The notes beneath the pieces were generated by a model. It was not told the origin of the DNA. It ran no database searches and saw nothing but the letters and a program-made list of their open reading frames with translations. A program made the translations under genes and the position numbers. Of a DNA stretch of 37,870 bases, positions 7,787 to 16,436 are shown piece by piece. The first letter of the stretch is position 1; the number at the start of each line of letters is the position of its first letter. The stretch covers positions 1 through 37,870 of the forward strand of contig JAJTCJ010000011.1 of assembly GCA_021323165.1 (NCBI GenBank), in the 5' to 3' direction. The stretch is from Bacteroidota bacterium (GTDB lineage Bacteria > Bacteroidota > Bacteroidia > 2-12-FULL-35-15).

Positions 7787-9871
7787 TTAATGATTGAGGT
7801 TGTACAAAATAAAATCATACATCGCAGCCTCTTCTTCGAGAACGCCCAGAAAATCGCTTTGTGCACCATAATGACCGGCATTTTTCTCCACCCGCAATAA
7901 AACTGGATTTGTTTGTGCTTTACGGTTTTGCAGTCGTGCAGCAAACTTATAAGAATGAAAAGGTGGGACGCGGTCATCATTATCCGATGTCATTATCAAT
8001 GTTGCCGGATAATTAACATCTTCCTTAATGTTGTGCAGAGGTGAATATGAATATAGATTTTTAAAACCACTGGAATCGCTGATGCTCCCGTATTCATCAG
8101 TGTGAAAATTACCTACTGTGAATTTTTCAAATCTTATCATGTCACAGGGTGAAACTACCGGTACTGCAACTTTAAAAAGATCAGGACGTTGTATCATAGC
8201 GGCACAAACAACTAATCCGCCATTAGAAGCACCTGTGATGGCTAATTTTGAAGCTTTTGTATATTTATTGTCAATTAGAAATTGAGCAGCTGAAATGAAG
8301 TCATCAAATGAATTTTGTTTAAATTTTCCCTGGCCTTTTTCGGCCCATTCAATTCCAAAGTCGCCTCCGCCTCTTATATTAGCATAAGCGTAAATGCCTC
8401 CGCTGAAAAGGAAATGAACCAGAGCTGGGTCAAATGTGGGCGTTTCAATGCTTCCAAACCCTCCATAAGTATTTAACAGTAATAAATTCTCAGCGTCTAA
8501 TTTTGTTCCTTTTTTGTATAGAATGAGGAGTGGTATAATTGTTCCATCTTTTGAGCTATATTGAAGTTCTTTCGTTTCAAATTGTTTATAATCAAAGTTA
8601 ACCACCGTAGCCTTATTGGGTTTTATATCATAAGATTGAAGATTGAAGCTGTATACTACCGGTGGATGTACATAGCTGTTATAAGAAAAGATCATTTCTT
8701 TATCACCTTTGGAGACGCTAATATTGCCTGCGGAGCAGCCTGCGGGAAGATCCATAGCGTATAGAACCTCGGCATTATAATTGAAGATAATGATCTGTTG
8801 TTTTCCATTGCTTTGATATAGAGTAATTATTTTTTCTTCCAGTAATTTAACTCCTAATAAGAGAGAACTTTTATATTCAGGAATAACCTCAATCCATTTC
8901 CTGGGATTTTGTAGAGAAAATTTTATTAGTCTGCCGTTATTTTTTCCTGTAGAGAATGCAAAAAAATCATCGCCAATATTGTCGATGATAGAAAGTCCGG
9001 AGAAGCGAGTAAGTAAAGGCATTAATTTATTTTGTGTAGACATGTAGTCAACGTAATAGATATTACTTAAGTCTGTTTTTTTATCTTCTTCAGTAATAAG
9101 TAAAAAGCGTTCATCATCTGTGGTTGAAGCATAAAATAATTTATCGGTCCCTGCACGTTTAAATATCAGCGAATCCTGTGATTGGTCTGTTCCTATCTTA
9201 TGATAATAGATCTCCTGATGCATTGAAGCTTCAAATCCTTTGTCTTTGGATCGGGAATAAAAAAAGCCATCGTCCTTCCAGGAGATCGATGAAAATTTTG
9301 CATCCATCAAATGATCGGTTTTGTGGAAGTGAGTTTGAAGGGACACTACCTTTATTTCGACCAGGTCGCTGCCATTCCGGCTGAACTGGTAAGCTAATAG
9401 TTTACCGTTTTTAGATACAGCATAATCTCTAAGTGATATATTATCTTTTAGCGAAATAAAATTCGGATCAACCAGGAGCATCGGTTGGTCATTTATTTCT
9501 TTCCTGTAAAAAAGAGCAGGTGATCCTAAGTTGTCGTAAAAAGCATAGCTAAAATAATAGCCATCCTTTTTTCGTGGATTAGAATATTCAGCGTATGAAT
9601 ATTTATCAATTTTTCTGTATGAATCGATCTGAGAGGCGGCTCTTTTTATACAAGAATCAGTAAGAGCATTCTCTGCTTTTATCCATTTAATCACATTCAG
9701 ATCGGAAGTGTTTTCAAGCCAGCGATATTCGTCATTGATCACTTGTCCATGAATAGTATCTGTTACATTGATAATGGGAGTAAAAGGATAATTGATTCGC
9801 TGCGAAAAAGCATACGTTGTCAGAAGAAATTGAAGTATAACTACGAAGAACCAATATTTTTTTCTGTACAT
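7787..9871 (-). CDS. prolyl oligopeptidase (S9A family), exported
   Basis: A serine peptidase of 694 residues that cleaves peptides after proline. A signal peptide (about 1-24, ending AFSQ) predicts a periplasmic location. The N-terminal S9 signature (DEYRWLEN at about 48-55) and a seven-bladed propeller region (about 75-420) precede the alpha/beta-hydrolase domain (about 430-694). Catalytic residues are visible: Ser549 in GASNGG, Asp632 in DNDDRVP, and His667 in NAGHYG. The RGGGDFG stretch near 500 matches the family's oxyanion/substrate region. Length agrees with S9A enzymes (about 700). The gene is the first of a two-gene unit with the propeller-like gene at 6458. Bacteroidota often export such enzymes for peptide scavenging. 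Confidence 0.94.
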   Translation of the reverse strand: MYRKKYWFFVVILQFLLTTYAFSQRINYPFTPIINVTDTIHGQVINDEYRWLENTSDLNVIKWIKAENALTDSCIKRAASQIDSYRKIDKYSYAEYSNPRKKDGYYFSYAFYDNLGSPALFYRKEINDQPMLLVDPNFISLKDNISLRDYAVSKNGKLLAYQFSRNGSDLVEIKVVSLQTHFHKTDHLMDAKFSSISWKDDGFFYSRSKDKGFEASMHQEIYYHKIGTDQSQDSLIFKRAGTDKLFYASTTDDERFLLITEEDKKTDLSNIYYVDYMSTQNKLMPLLTRFSGLSIIDNIGDDFFAFSTGKNNGRLIKFSLQNPRKWIEVIPEYKSSLLLGVKLLEEKIITLYQSNGKQQIIIFNYNAEVLYAMDLPAGCSAGNISVSKGDKEMIFSYNSYVHPPVVYSFNLQSYDIKPNKATVVNFDYKQFETKELQYSSKDGTIIPLLILYKKGTKLDAENLLLLNTYGGFGSIETPTFDPALVHFLFSGGIYAYANIRGGGDFGIEWAEKGQGKFKQNSFDDFISAAQFLIDNKYTKASKLAITGASNGGLVVCAAMIQRPDLFKVAVPVVSPCDMIRFEKFTVGNFHTDEYGSISDSSGFKNLYSYSPLHNIKEDVNYPATLIMTSDNDDRVPPFHSYKFAARLQNRKAQTNPVLLRVEKNAGHYGAQSDFLGVLEEEAAMYDFILYNLNH

Positions 9872-9890
9872 GATTTAATTATAAAATAAA

Positions 9891-10559
9891 TTATCCTCCA
9901 AAACAAAAGGTACAACCAAGTTCCTGGGATCTGTTCAATGCCCATATTCCTGCCGGCACAGGCTGAATCCCCGGTACAAGGTTGCTTATGAATTCTTTAT
10001 ACACATCTTCTTTCTTTAGTTCCATCTTTGCCGCATAACCTTCACTCATCGCCTTGATAGATTCATTGCAGATACATACCATTCCACCACGTTTAATAAA
10101 CCGTTCAATACAATTTTCTTCTGCTGTTTTACATTTAGCATAAGGGTTAATCAAAGTAAATTCTCCCGTAGCAGGATCTTTAAGATCTAATTTTTTACCG
10201 AAGCTGTATTTTTCCCAGATATGATCAGCAAAGCCTGTTGGAGTTCCTGCATATCTCATAACAATTACAACAGAAAGATCCTTGTCGGAAATTCCCATGC
10301 TATTGTAAGTATTCATTAACGTTAATGCCCAATTAACAATAGCTCCGTTATTATGCTTTGTCCAATCGAATACCATCTTATGTTTTCCTTTTATCTGCGC
10401 CATCCATTTTTCTGCTTCATTACTTTCTTCAGGAGTAGTTTTAATTGATGCTGCGTTTACAGTTGCTGTGACCGTTGAAAGTCCGATAGCTGCACCGGCA
10501 CTAATTAATGCATTAATGAAATTTCTGCGATGTGTTACTTGATGGTTCTTTTCATTCAT
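9891..10559 (-). CDS. Tat-exported DsrE-like protein with C-terminal CxxC
   Basis: A protein of about 222 residues from the ATG at 10559; an upstream in-frame start at 10604 only adds residues before the signal. The N-terminus has a twin-arginine-type signal (HRRNFINAL, then a hydrophobic stretch and an ATVNAAS cleavage region). The mature part resembles the DsrE/DsrF-like fold: MVFDWTKHN strand, DLSVVIVMRYAGT, MVCICNESI at the position of the family cysteine, and PVPAGIWALNRSQELG near the end, where DsrE proteins carry a similar proline/Gly helix. It is unusually rich in cysteines and ends CTFCFGG, a CxxC motif at the extreme C-terminus. Family members handle sulfur transfer or are uncharacterised. 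Function here is unknown; fold assignment moderate. Confidence 0.68.
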   Translation of the reverse strand: MNEKNHQVTHRRNFINALISAGAAIGLSTVTATVNAASIKTTPEESNEAEKWMAQIKGKHKMVFDWTKHNNGAIVNWALTLMNTYNSMGISDKDLSVVIVMRYAGTPTGFADHIWEKYSFGKKLDLKDPATGEFTLINPYAKCKTAEENCIERFIKRGGMVCICNESIKAMSEGYAAKMELKKEDVYKEFISNLVPGIQPVPAGIWALNRSQELGCTFCFGG

Positions 10560-10660
10560 AAGATTCGATTCTGTTGAACTAAGGTAATTAAAAAGATTAT
10601 GCAATATTTCAAGCGGGATTTTATCTTTTATAAATCAATGAATGTTTAGTTTTCAGGAAT

Positions 10661-10687
10661 AAAAAAAGGCCACTATCGCGGCCTTTT
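10661..10687 (-). terminator. Rho-independent terminator after the ELWxxDGT gene
   Basis: On the minus strand AAAAGGCC and GGCCTTTT enclose an eight-base loop, followed by a T-rich tail. It lies 23 bases after the stop at 10710. Confidence 0.8.
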
Positions 10688-10709
10688 CTTTTTTAGTCAA
10701 TTGATGGAG

Positions 10710-12269
10710 TTATTTTACAACAACACGCTTTGTATAAGAATCACCATTATCAGTTATACGGATAAAGTACATCCCTTTTGCATATGAGGAAAGATCAGCT
10801 TCGTGAAGATCCTGCTGTTTTAAAATCACATTGCCAAGAATATCAAAGATCTCGTATACAGCTTCCTTTGATGCATTCGAAACGATTTTTATCATACCTG
10901 AGGTCGGGTTAGGATAAATGATCATGTCTTTGTCTTCGATCAGCTCTGTAATTCCGGTAGCCAATGGATCAAAAGACCATAACTCCTGTCCGCTCGCAGA
11001 ATTTGTTTCTGAGAAGAAAACTCTGTTGTCATAAATATGTTCAAAGCCTGTAGCAGTACCATAATGGATTTTAGAAGTACCTGCATCGGTACCGTCACTT
11101 TTCCATAAGCCAACACTTGTAAATCCGCCAAGATCAAAGCGTGTTTTATACATGATGTTATCGATCACGCTGAAAGAAGCAGTTGCTGCTAATTCAGGGC
11201 TGGCAAGGCTTGTACCTGCTGTTGTTCCATCAGAACGATATACACTTGTATAGTGTTTTGTAAAGAAGTAATCATTGTTTGCTCCTGCATATCCGGATGT
11301 GCTGACATTGGTTGCGATCAATGTTGTTCCGACCGGAGTCCCATCTGTTTTCCAAAGATCAAATCCTCCGATAAAAAAAAGCTGATTGTTGAACACTAAT
11401 GGATACGCTGCATTAATACCTGTGCTTAGCTGAGTTGTTGTGGTGCCATCGGTTTTGAATAAATGTTTACCGCTACCGGAAGCAGCAAAAGCAGCAAAAT
11501 AAAGTTCGTTATTCCATACTTTAAAATGCTCCGGGTTACAACCGTTAACACCGGCATACTGATATACCAAAGTTGTCCCGCCTGCAGTTCCATCACTTGA
11601 ATAAAGTTCATAATCGCTGCCGGTAGTAGAGCCGGCAAAATATACTTTACCGTTATAGGAAACCATTGCTCGGTTCTCAGCACCTGAGAGTGGAATTGAA
11701 CCACTGACAAAACCGGGTGCAAGATCTGTCACACGATTGGTTCCGCCAACTGTCCCATCGGAAACCCAAAGCTCTCTTCCTGCAGAATCAGCTACTGTAA
11801 AGAACATTTTTGTATTGTCAACAAAGGTATAATTCTTAGGATCACCTGCAGTTCCAAGCGGATTGTTGGTGAATTGTTTCAGCATAGTTGTTCCTGCTGT
11901 AGTGCCGTCAGATTTCCAAAGCTGGAAAGTAGTGGTGGACGATGCAGTACTCCTTTTGAAGTAAAGAAGTTTACCGTTTACTTCTCCAGCCATTATGAAA
12001 AGGCTGCCGGTGTTAGACACAAAAATGCTATCCTTTACTTTTACAGTTCCATTCACAGTTCCATCACTTTTCCAAAGCTGGTGAATGTATCCGCTGCTTG
12101 AGTTAACTCTTGCAAGAAAAAACATATCAGTACCAACATTCTTGTACTGCTCAGTGTTTGATGAATTTGGATGACCTCCGGGAATAAGATCTTTAAAGAG
12201 TGATTGTGCCTGGCATGTTAAAGAGCCTATCAGAAGAGCTCCACAAAATAATTGAGTAATTTTTTTCAT
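10710..12269 (-). CDS. ELWxxDGT-repeat protein, T9SS substrate
   Basis: A secreted protein of 519 residues. After the signal peptide (ending CQAQS) there is a series of about nine to ten copies of the [EQHYF]LWKSDGT-type motif, spaced at 40-50 residues (QLWKSDGTVNGT, ELWVSDGTVGGT, DLWKTDGTPVGT). This is the ELWxxDGT repeat found in secreted Bacteroidota proteins and predicted to form a beta-propeller. The last 75 residues are a type A sorting domain: YPNPTSGMIKIVS, then DILGNVI, and GMYFIRI with a basic end (KRVVVK). The protein should therefore cross the outer membrane through the type IX secretion system and be surface-attached or released. It has its own terminator. The biological role of ELWxxDGT proteins is unknown. 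Confidence 0.9.
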   Translation of the reverse strand: MKKITQLFCGALLIGSLTCQAQSLFKDLIPGGHPNSSNTEQYKNVGTDMFFLARVNSSSGYIHQLWKSDGTVNGTVKVKDSIFVSNTGSLFIMAGEVNGKLLYFKRSTASSTTTFQLWKSDGTTAGTTMLKQFTNNPLGTAGDPKNYTFVDNTKMFFTVADSAGRELWVSDGTVGGTNRVTDLAPGFVSGSIPLSGAENRAMVSYNGKVYFAGSTTGSDYELYSSDGTAGGTTLVYQYAGVNGCNPEHFKVWNNELYFAAFAASGSGKHLFKTDGTTTTQLSTGINAAYPLVFNNQLFFIGGFDLWKTDGTPVGTTLIATNVSTSGYAGANNDYFFTKHYTSVYRSDGTTAGTSLASPELAATASFSVIDNIMYKTRFDLGGFTSVGLWKSDGTDAGTSKIHYGTATGFEHIYDNRVFFSETNSASGQELWSFDPLATGITELIEDKDMIIYPNPTSGMIKIVSNASKEAVYEIFDILGNVILKQQDLHEADLSSYAKGMYFIRITDNGDSYTKRVVVK

Positions 12270-12392
12270 TTGAAATATGATTAGTTAGATGGCCGAAAGG
12301 TCAGCAAAAATCAAGGGAAATGCCTCGGTGATTCAGGGTAATTTCTTATCCGTGGCAGTACGGAGCGAGCAGGAAGGGATTTAAAAAAAATC

Positions 12393-12851
12393 TTAGTTCA
12401 TTTCTTTTAAAACATTCTCGAGCTTATCAAAATTCTCTTCGTTCTTCTCTTCAATAAAGGATCTTAATGTGTTACACTCTTCAGGGTTTTCGAAGATCAT
12501 TCTGAAAATTATTTTCGTTTTCTCATTTGTAATTTTTTCAAATGAAGTTTGCACCTGGAATACCGGTTTTGGAAGATGATCCCATGAAACAAAGCTGGGC
12601 TTTTCTATTTTAATAAAAACACACTCATTAGGATAATCGCGTTTATCCGGACCGTGCATGACAAAGCTCCATTTTCCTCCCGGGCGAAGATCATATACAT
12701 TGAATGTATTTGTAAAACCTTTTGGTCCCCACCATTTTGCCAGGTGAATTGGATCTGTCCATGAACGAAAAGCTTTGTCTATATCTGCGTTTACTTCACG
12801 TGTAGTGATGATTGTTCGGTAGGGTGTAGGGTTTAAAAGTTCGTTTGTCAC
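12393..12851 (-). CDS. SRPBCC / AHSA1-domain protein
   Basis: A cytoplasmic protein of 152 residues with a START-like helix-grip fold of the AHSA1 (Aha1 C-terminal) branch. Signatures are AFRSWTDPIHLAKWWGP (about 27-44), the DLRPGGKWSF strand pair, a long beta-sheet core and a closing amphipathic helix (SFIEEKNEENFDKLENVL). No signal peptide is present. The start is a GTG at 12851; no in-frame ATG gives a full-length domain. Family members bind hydrophobic ligands or are of unknown role, and some belong to toxin or stress loci. No operon partner is evident; the upstream PKD gene ends 47 bases away on the same strand. Confidence 0.88.
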   Translation of the reverse strand: MTNELLNPTPYRTIITTREVNADIDKAFRSWTDPIHLAKWWGPKGFTNTFNVYDLRPGGKWSFVMHGPDKRDYPNECVFIKIEKPSFVSWDHLPKPVFQVQTSFEKITNEKTKIIFRMIFENPEECNTLRSFIEEKNEENFDKLENVLKEMN

Positions 12852-12897
12852 GATTATTTAAATGGTAATTGGTTTTGAAATATTTATTCCTAAAATG

Positions 12898-14490
12898 CTA
12901 TTGAATTATTAATTTTCCTGTATTGATTTGTTCGTTGACATTATAAATTTTGTAAAAATACACTCCATTTAACAGATCATTTTTATGAATGGAAAATTTG
13001 CCTTCAGAAATATTATTGATTGATCTAACCGTTTTTCCTAAAAGGTCAATTAGTTCAAAAGAATAAATATCATCCGGTTCTTTTGATTGAATTGTGAATG
13101 TAGCTGTTTCTGAGAAAGGGTTAGGGCTTACTACAATATTATGCTCATGGCTATTATTCTTTTCAATGCCGGTAACTGAAGATGTGTATCTTACAACATT
13201 AATTGATAATTGGTTAACAGATCTGTCAATTGAATCTATACTTATTAAAGTATCACAGTGTGTTTGAACGCAGCCGGAACCGTTATTAATAGTTAAGCAA
13301 ATCTCATAAGGTCCGGAGCCTGCATATAAGTGTGAAGGATTTGCAAGTGTGGATGTACTTCCGTCACCAAAATCCCATAGATAACTTAATGACCCTCCAT
13401 AGGAAAAGTTATAAATGGTATATGCATAGGGACTAAAGCTGGACACATCATCTCCGATATTGAATAAAGATAAACAGGAGGGAGGAGTTGAAACTACATT
13501 TATTGTTTGTGAAGTAGTGTCCGAACATGTTGACGAATTAGATATCAGTGTTACAGTGTATGTTCCCGGATTGCTATACAAATGAGTAGGACTTTGTAAG
13601 GTGGAACCTGATCCATCACCAAAATTCCATGAGTAGGATAAGTTATTACCCGAAGTTGAATTGAAGGCAAGGTAATTTAAACTGTTGCTTGAATCAGGAA
13701 CCATCGTAAAACTATTTAGTGGTGAGTTAACATATAGCACTATTGATTGTGAATTCGAAACACAGCCATGTTGATCAACAGCAGAAACAGTATATAAGGT
13801 AGTAATATTTGGACTTACTACGAATGGCCCCCCTGTTGTTGAATCGATGGAAATCCAGGAATAAGAATAAGGTGGAGTTCCACCTAATGCTGCAGCATAG
13901 ACCATAGACATTCCATCAAAGCATATTGTATCGTTAGGGCTTGCTAGGATATTCAACGGAGAAGGTTCCGTAATAATTACAGTTCCGCTAACCAAACAAT
14001 TGTTTTGGTCCCTCACATTCACCTGATACACGCCTGCAGAAAGACTTGTTGCGGTTTGTGTATATTGAGGGGGTGCAGTGGCCCATTGATATGAATAAGG
14101 AGGAGATCCTCCACTAGGGATAACAGTGGCTGTGCCGTTATACATTCCATTACATACAGGTTGAGTATACGTTATATTACTAATAATGGGTCCGGCTGTA
14201 TTTGTAATAATTACGGTGTCTGTAAATGTACAGTTGTTGACATCTTGAACAGTAACATAATAAGTTCCCGATGTTAACCCCGAATAGTTTACAGTAGAAG
14301 AAAATGCACTTCCGTTCAATGAATAAACAAATGGAGCATCACCATCAACAACAGAATTTATCTGTAAGGATCCATTGGAATTTCCACACGTGGAGTTAGA
14401 GATATTTAATACCAAAGCAGATGGGCATATTGCAGCCGTAGTTAAGTTTAATAGCAGTAAGGTTAGTACAGATAGAATAATCGCTCTCAT
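12898..14490 (-). CDS. SprB-repeat and PKD-domain T9SS substrate
   Basis: A secreted, surface-targeted protein of 530 residues. A signal peptide (1-19) is followed by two or three SprB-like repeats (about 25-180). Their pattern of PVCNGMYNGTATV, GG-x-PPYSYQW and G-x-Y-x-V-x-V-x-D-x-NNC is typical of gliding-motility adhesin repeats. A beta-sandwich then precedes two PKD domains (about 255-420) with SYSWNFGDGS and SYLWDFGDGS motifs and PSHLY. The last 70 residues are a T9SS type A sorting domain (SPNPFSETATFTI, DLLGKTV, GVYFYKI). The protein is probably an adhesin-like surface protein. It is far shorter than SprB itself, and no gliding-motility genes lie nearby. Confidence 0.88.
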   Translation of the reverse strand: MRAIILSVLTLLLLNLTTAAICPSALVLNISNSTCGNSNGSLQINSVVDGDAPFVYSLNGSAFSSTVNYSGLTSGTYYVTVQDVNNCTFTDTVIITNTAGPIISNITYTQPVCNGMYNGTATVIPSGGSPPYSYQWATAPPQYTQTATSLSAGVYQVNVRDQNNCLVSGTVIITEPSPLNILASPNDTICFDGMSMVYAAALGGTPPYSYSWISIDSTTGGPFVVSPNITTLYTVSAVDQHGCVSNSQSIVLYVNSPLNSFTMVPDSSNSLNYLAFNSTSGNNLSYSWNFGDGSGSTLQSPTHLYSNPGTYTVTLISNSSTCSDTTSQTINVVSTPPSCLSLFNIGDDVSSFSPYAYTIYNFSYGGSLSYLWDFGDGSTSTLANPSHLYAGSGPYEICLTINNGSGCVQTHCDTLISIDSIDRSVNQLSINVVRYTSSVTGIEKNNSHEHNIVVSPNPFSETATFTIQSKEPDDIYSFELIDLLGKTVRSINNISEGKFSIHKNDLLNGVYFYKIYNVNEQINTGKLIIQ

Positions 14491-14638
14491 GTTTTAGGTT
14501 GAAGTGTATAGTAAAGATAAACTATTTAATTTGAGGAGTAAGTTGATAACTGATATATTCACTTCCAATTTCATAAAGAATTAGAAAGCCAAATATGATC
14601 TGGCATTTATCCCTTTTTAATTCGGTTTCTTTAACATA

Positions 14639-15235
14639 TTATTTTGTCAGCCAATTATGAATTAATGTTAAATATTTTTTATTTTGAAATAGCATCTTAT
14701 CTGTTAGATACAGTCGTTCATTGTAGGTCTTTACAGCAAAATAAAAATATCCAAATACAAGCAGATCGAATCCAAGTAAAATTGCTAAATAGGGAATAGC
14801 TCGCTTACGTTCGGTTTCAAAGTCGATGATCACTTTGTTGTCAATGATCAAGTGCGATGGGTTGTAAATATAATTTCCCTGTAACCTGGCATCATGATAA
14901 TAGATTTTTATTTTTTTGCCCACAGTTCTTAAATCTTTCAAGTATTTCCATAGATAGGATTTGTCTTCATCACTCAAACGAATGGAAAGATCATGGTTTT
15001 CAATAAATATATCAAGGCATGGTTCAATATCGTCTTCTCTTATGATTCGGTGGCGTATATCAGAGTTATAGATAACACCTGAGATTATTCCTTCTTCGGA
15101 ATTCAACTCTTCTTGTTTAAGTATCTGTTCTGATATCCCAAAAATATTCATCCAGAGTAAAAAAACTGAAAAGCAAAAAGTCATAAGAATAGAAAGTCTT
15201 ATTCTAAAATGATTATTGCTTATCCTGATCTTCAT
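14639..15235 (-). CDS. two-pass membrane protein of unknown function
   Basis: The family is not recognised. The 198-residue product has an N-terminal transmembrane helix (about 13-33) and a second one at about 146-168. These enclose a soluble domain of about 110 residues with alternating strands and a KKIKIYYHD strand. This layout resembles DUF3592-like proteins, where a small beta domain sits between two helices; the resemblance is weak. A basic C-terminal tail (about 170-198) should lie in the cytoplasm. The gene is flanked by short intergenic regions, with no partner on the same strand within 145 bases. Confidence 0.65.
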   Translation of the reverse strand: MKIRISNNHFRIRLSILMTFCFSVFLLWMNIFGISEQILKQEELNSEEGIISGVIYNSDIRHRIIREDDIEPCLDIFIENHDLSIRLSDEDKSYLWKYLKDLRTVGKKIKIYYHDARLQGNYIYNPSHLIIDNKVIIDFETERKRAIPYLAILLGFDLLVFGYFYFAVKTYNERLYLTDKMLFQNKKYLTLIHNWLTK

Positions 15236-15439
15236 TATATAAACGAAAGTTAACTTTATCCCTTTATTGTTACAGTTTCATTAATAATACTCATTGTTTT
15301 TTAAGCCATGCTGCTGTTATTGCCTGATGTTTGAAGGAATTTCAAATCATTTAAGGCTTAAAATATTCAAAAAATAATTCTTATTAGATTAAATATTTAT
15401 ATTAGCAAAGCTAAGAACTAAAATTTTACACATACTCTT

Positions 15440-16330
15440 ATGAAACAATTATTCAAGCTTATATTTCTTTTTATTTTATTCTCTTCGGTAAGTTTATCGT
15501 TTGCGCAAGCAGTTTATCCTAAGTATCCGAATTTTATAAACTGTGGATCTGAATCTGAGGCCTTGAAAGGTATTTCACAAAAAGAAATATACATTGTAAA
15601 AAGCGGTAACCAGGGATGTGATGACGCTTTATCCGAAGCAGTTAAATTATATTGGAAACAATCAAAAGAAGTTAAAAGTATTGGTTCGGAAGAACTTAAA
15701 GGCCTATTATCTGATAAGAATAATTACTTTATTTCTCTTGTCGACTTTTCACATGGCCCTGATTATGATAAAGGAATGTTTATAGCTGATTACAAAAAGT
15801 ATCGGGGTAATTTCGTGGCGGTATTCACAGGCGGTGAAAAAAAGTTGAATGTTAATTTACTTATTGCCACTCTGCCAACGGGCGAAAATACAGGGTATAC
15901 AGGAATTGCCTGGACAGTTAAAGCTATTAATGAAGGAGTTGACTATGTAATTAAAAATAACCTGGTCGATAGAAAGGATGCTTTGTTCGGACTTTTAAAC
16001 GAAAGCAAAAAGGGTTCAGAAGTTTTGAAAGAGAAGACGCTACTGATAAATCAATCGGATATTGGGAAATTAGATGATTTAAAAATGTATAATTATAAAT
16101 ATGAAGTTAAAGCGCCTTCTGAGGTTTATGATCTTATCAAATCCGGAAATAAAACCTATTGTATGCTCACTACCTGTATTAATTATCCTCTTGCTTTAAA
16201 GTCTATTTATATCTATGATCTTGAAAATAGTGTGATGGTATATGGAAATTTCACAATGACTAATCAACCGCTTTATTCTGCTGATTATATCAGATTAAAT
16301 AATGCAATTGAGGGTAAGCAGGACAAATGA
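15440..16330 (+). CDS. secreted protein of unknown family (paralogue of the product at 16437)
   Basis: A secreted protein of 296 residues, not matched to a named family. The signal peptide ends near LSFAQA. The mature part begins with a strand ending in GNQGCDDALSEAV, then a KLYWK segment. A central glycine-containing region has a long helix (TGIAWTVKAINEGVDYVI). A C-terminal half follows with EKTLLIN, YNYKYEVK, an SIYIYDLE strand and a closing helix. The convergent neighbour has the same order of elements (GNVAFDEAL, NKYWK, YKTLLVN, YSYKVK, IIYVYEP), so the two are diverged paralogues of one family. A palindromic terminator lies between them. A chaperone-like or envelope role cannot be told from sequence. 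Confidence 0.75.
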   Translation: MKQLFKLIFLFILFSSVSLSFAQAVYPKYPNFINCGSESEALKGISQKEIYIVKSGNQGCDDALSEAVKLYWKQSKEVKSIGSEELKGLLSDKNNYFISLVDFSHGPDYDKGMFIADYKKYRGNFVAVFTGGEKKLNVNLLIATLPTGENTGYTGIAWTVKAINEGVDYVIKNNLVDRKDALFGLLNESKKGSEVLKEKTLLINQSDIGKLDDLKMYNYKYEVKAPSEVYDLIKSGNKTYCMLTTCINYPLALKSIYIYDLENSVMVYGNFTMTNQPLYSADYIRLNNAIEGKQDK

Positions 16331-16366
16331 TCTGATTGAATTTAAACCAGATCCAAATAAAAAAAT

Positions 16367-16393
16367 AAACGCCTGAAAATTTTCAGGCGTTTT
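16367..16393. terminator. bidirectional Rho-independent terminator
   Basis: A near-perfect palindrome with AAACGCCTGAAAA pairing to TTTTCAGGCGTTT sits between two convergent paralogous genes. T-rich flanks on both sides allow it to terminate both. Confidence 0.87.
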
Positions 16394-16436
16394 GCATTGA
16401 TAGAAAGAAATCAGGTGGTGCTAATGAGAACTACTC

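Noticed and set aside
12270..12392. Odd GC-rich stretch (GTGGCAGTACGGAGCGAGCAGG) between genes
   Set aside because: No repeat, ORF or RNA structure that could be supported; left as unassigned intergenic sequence.
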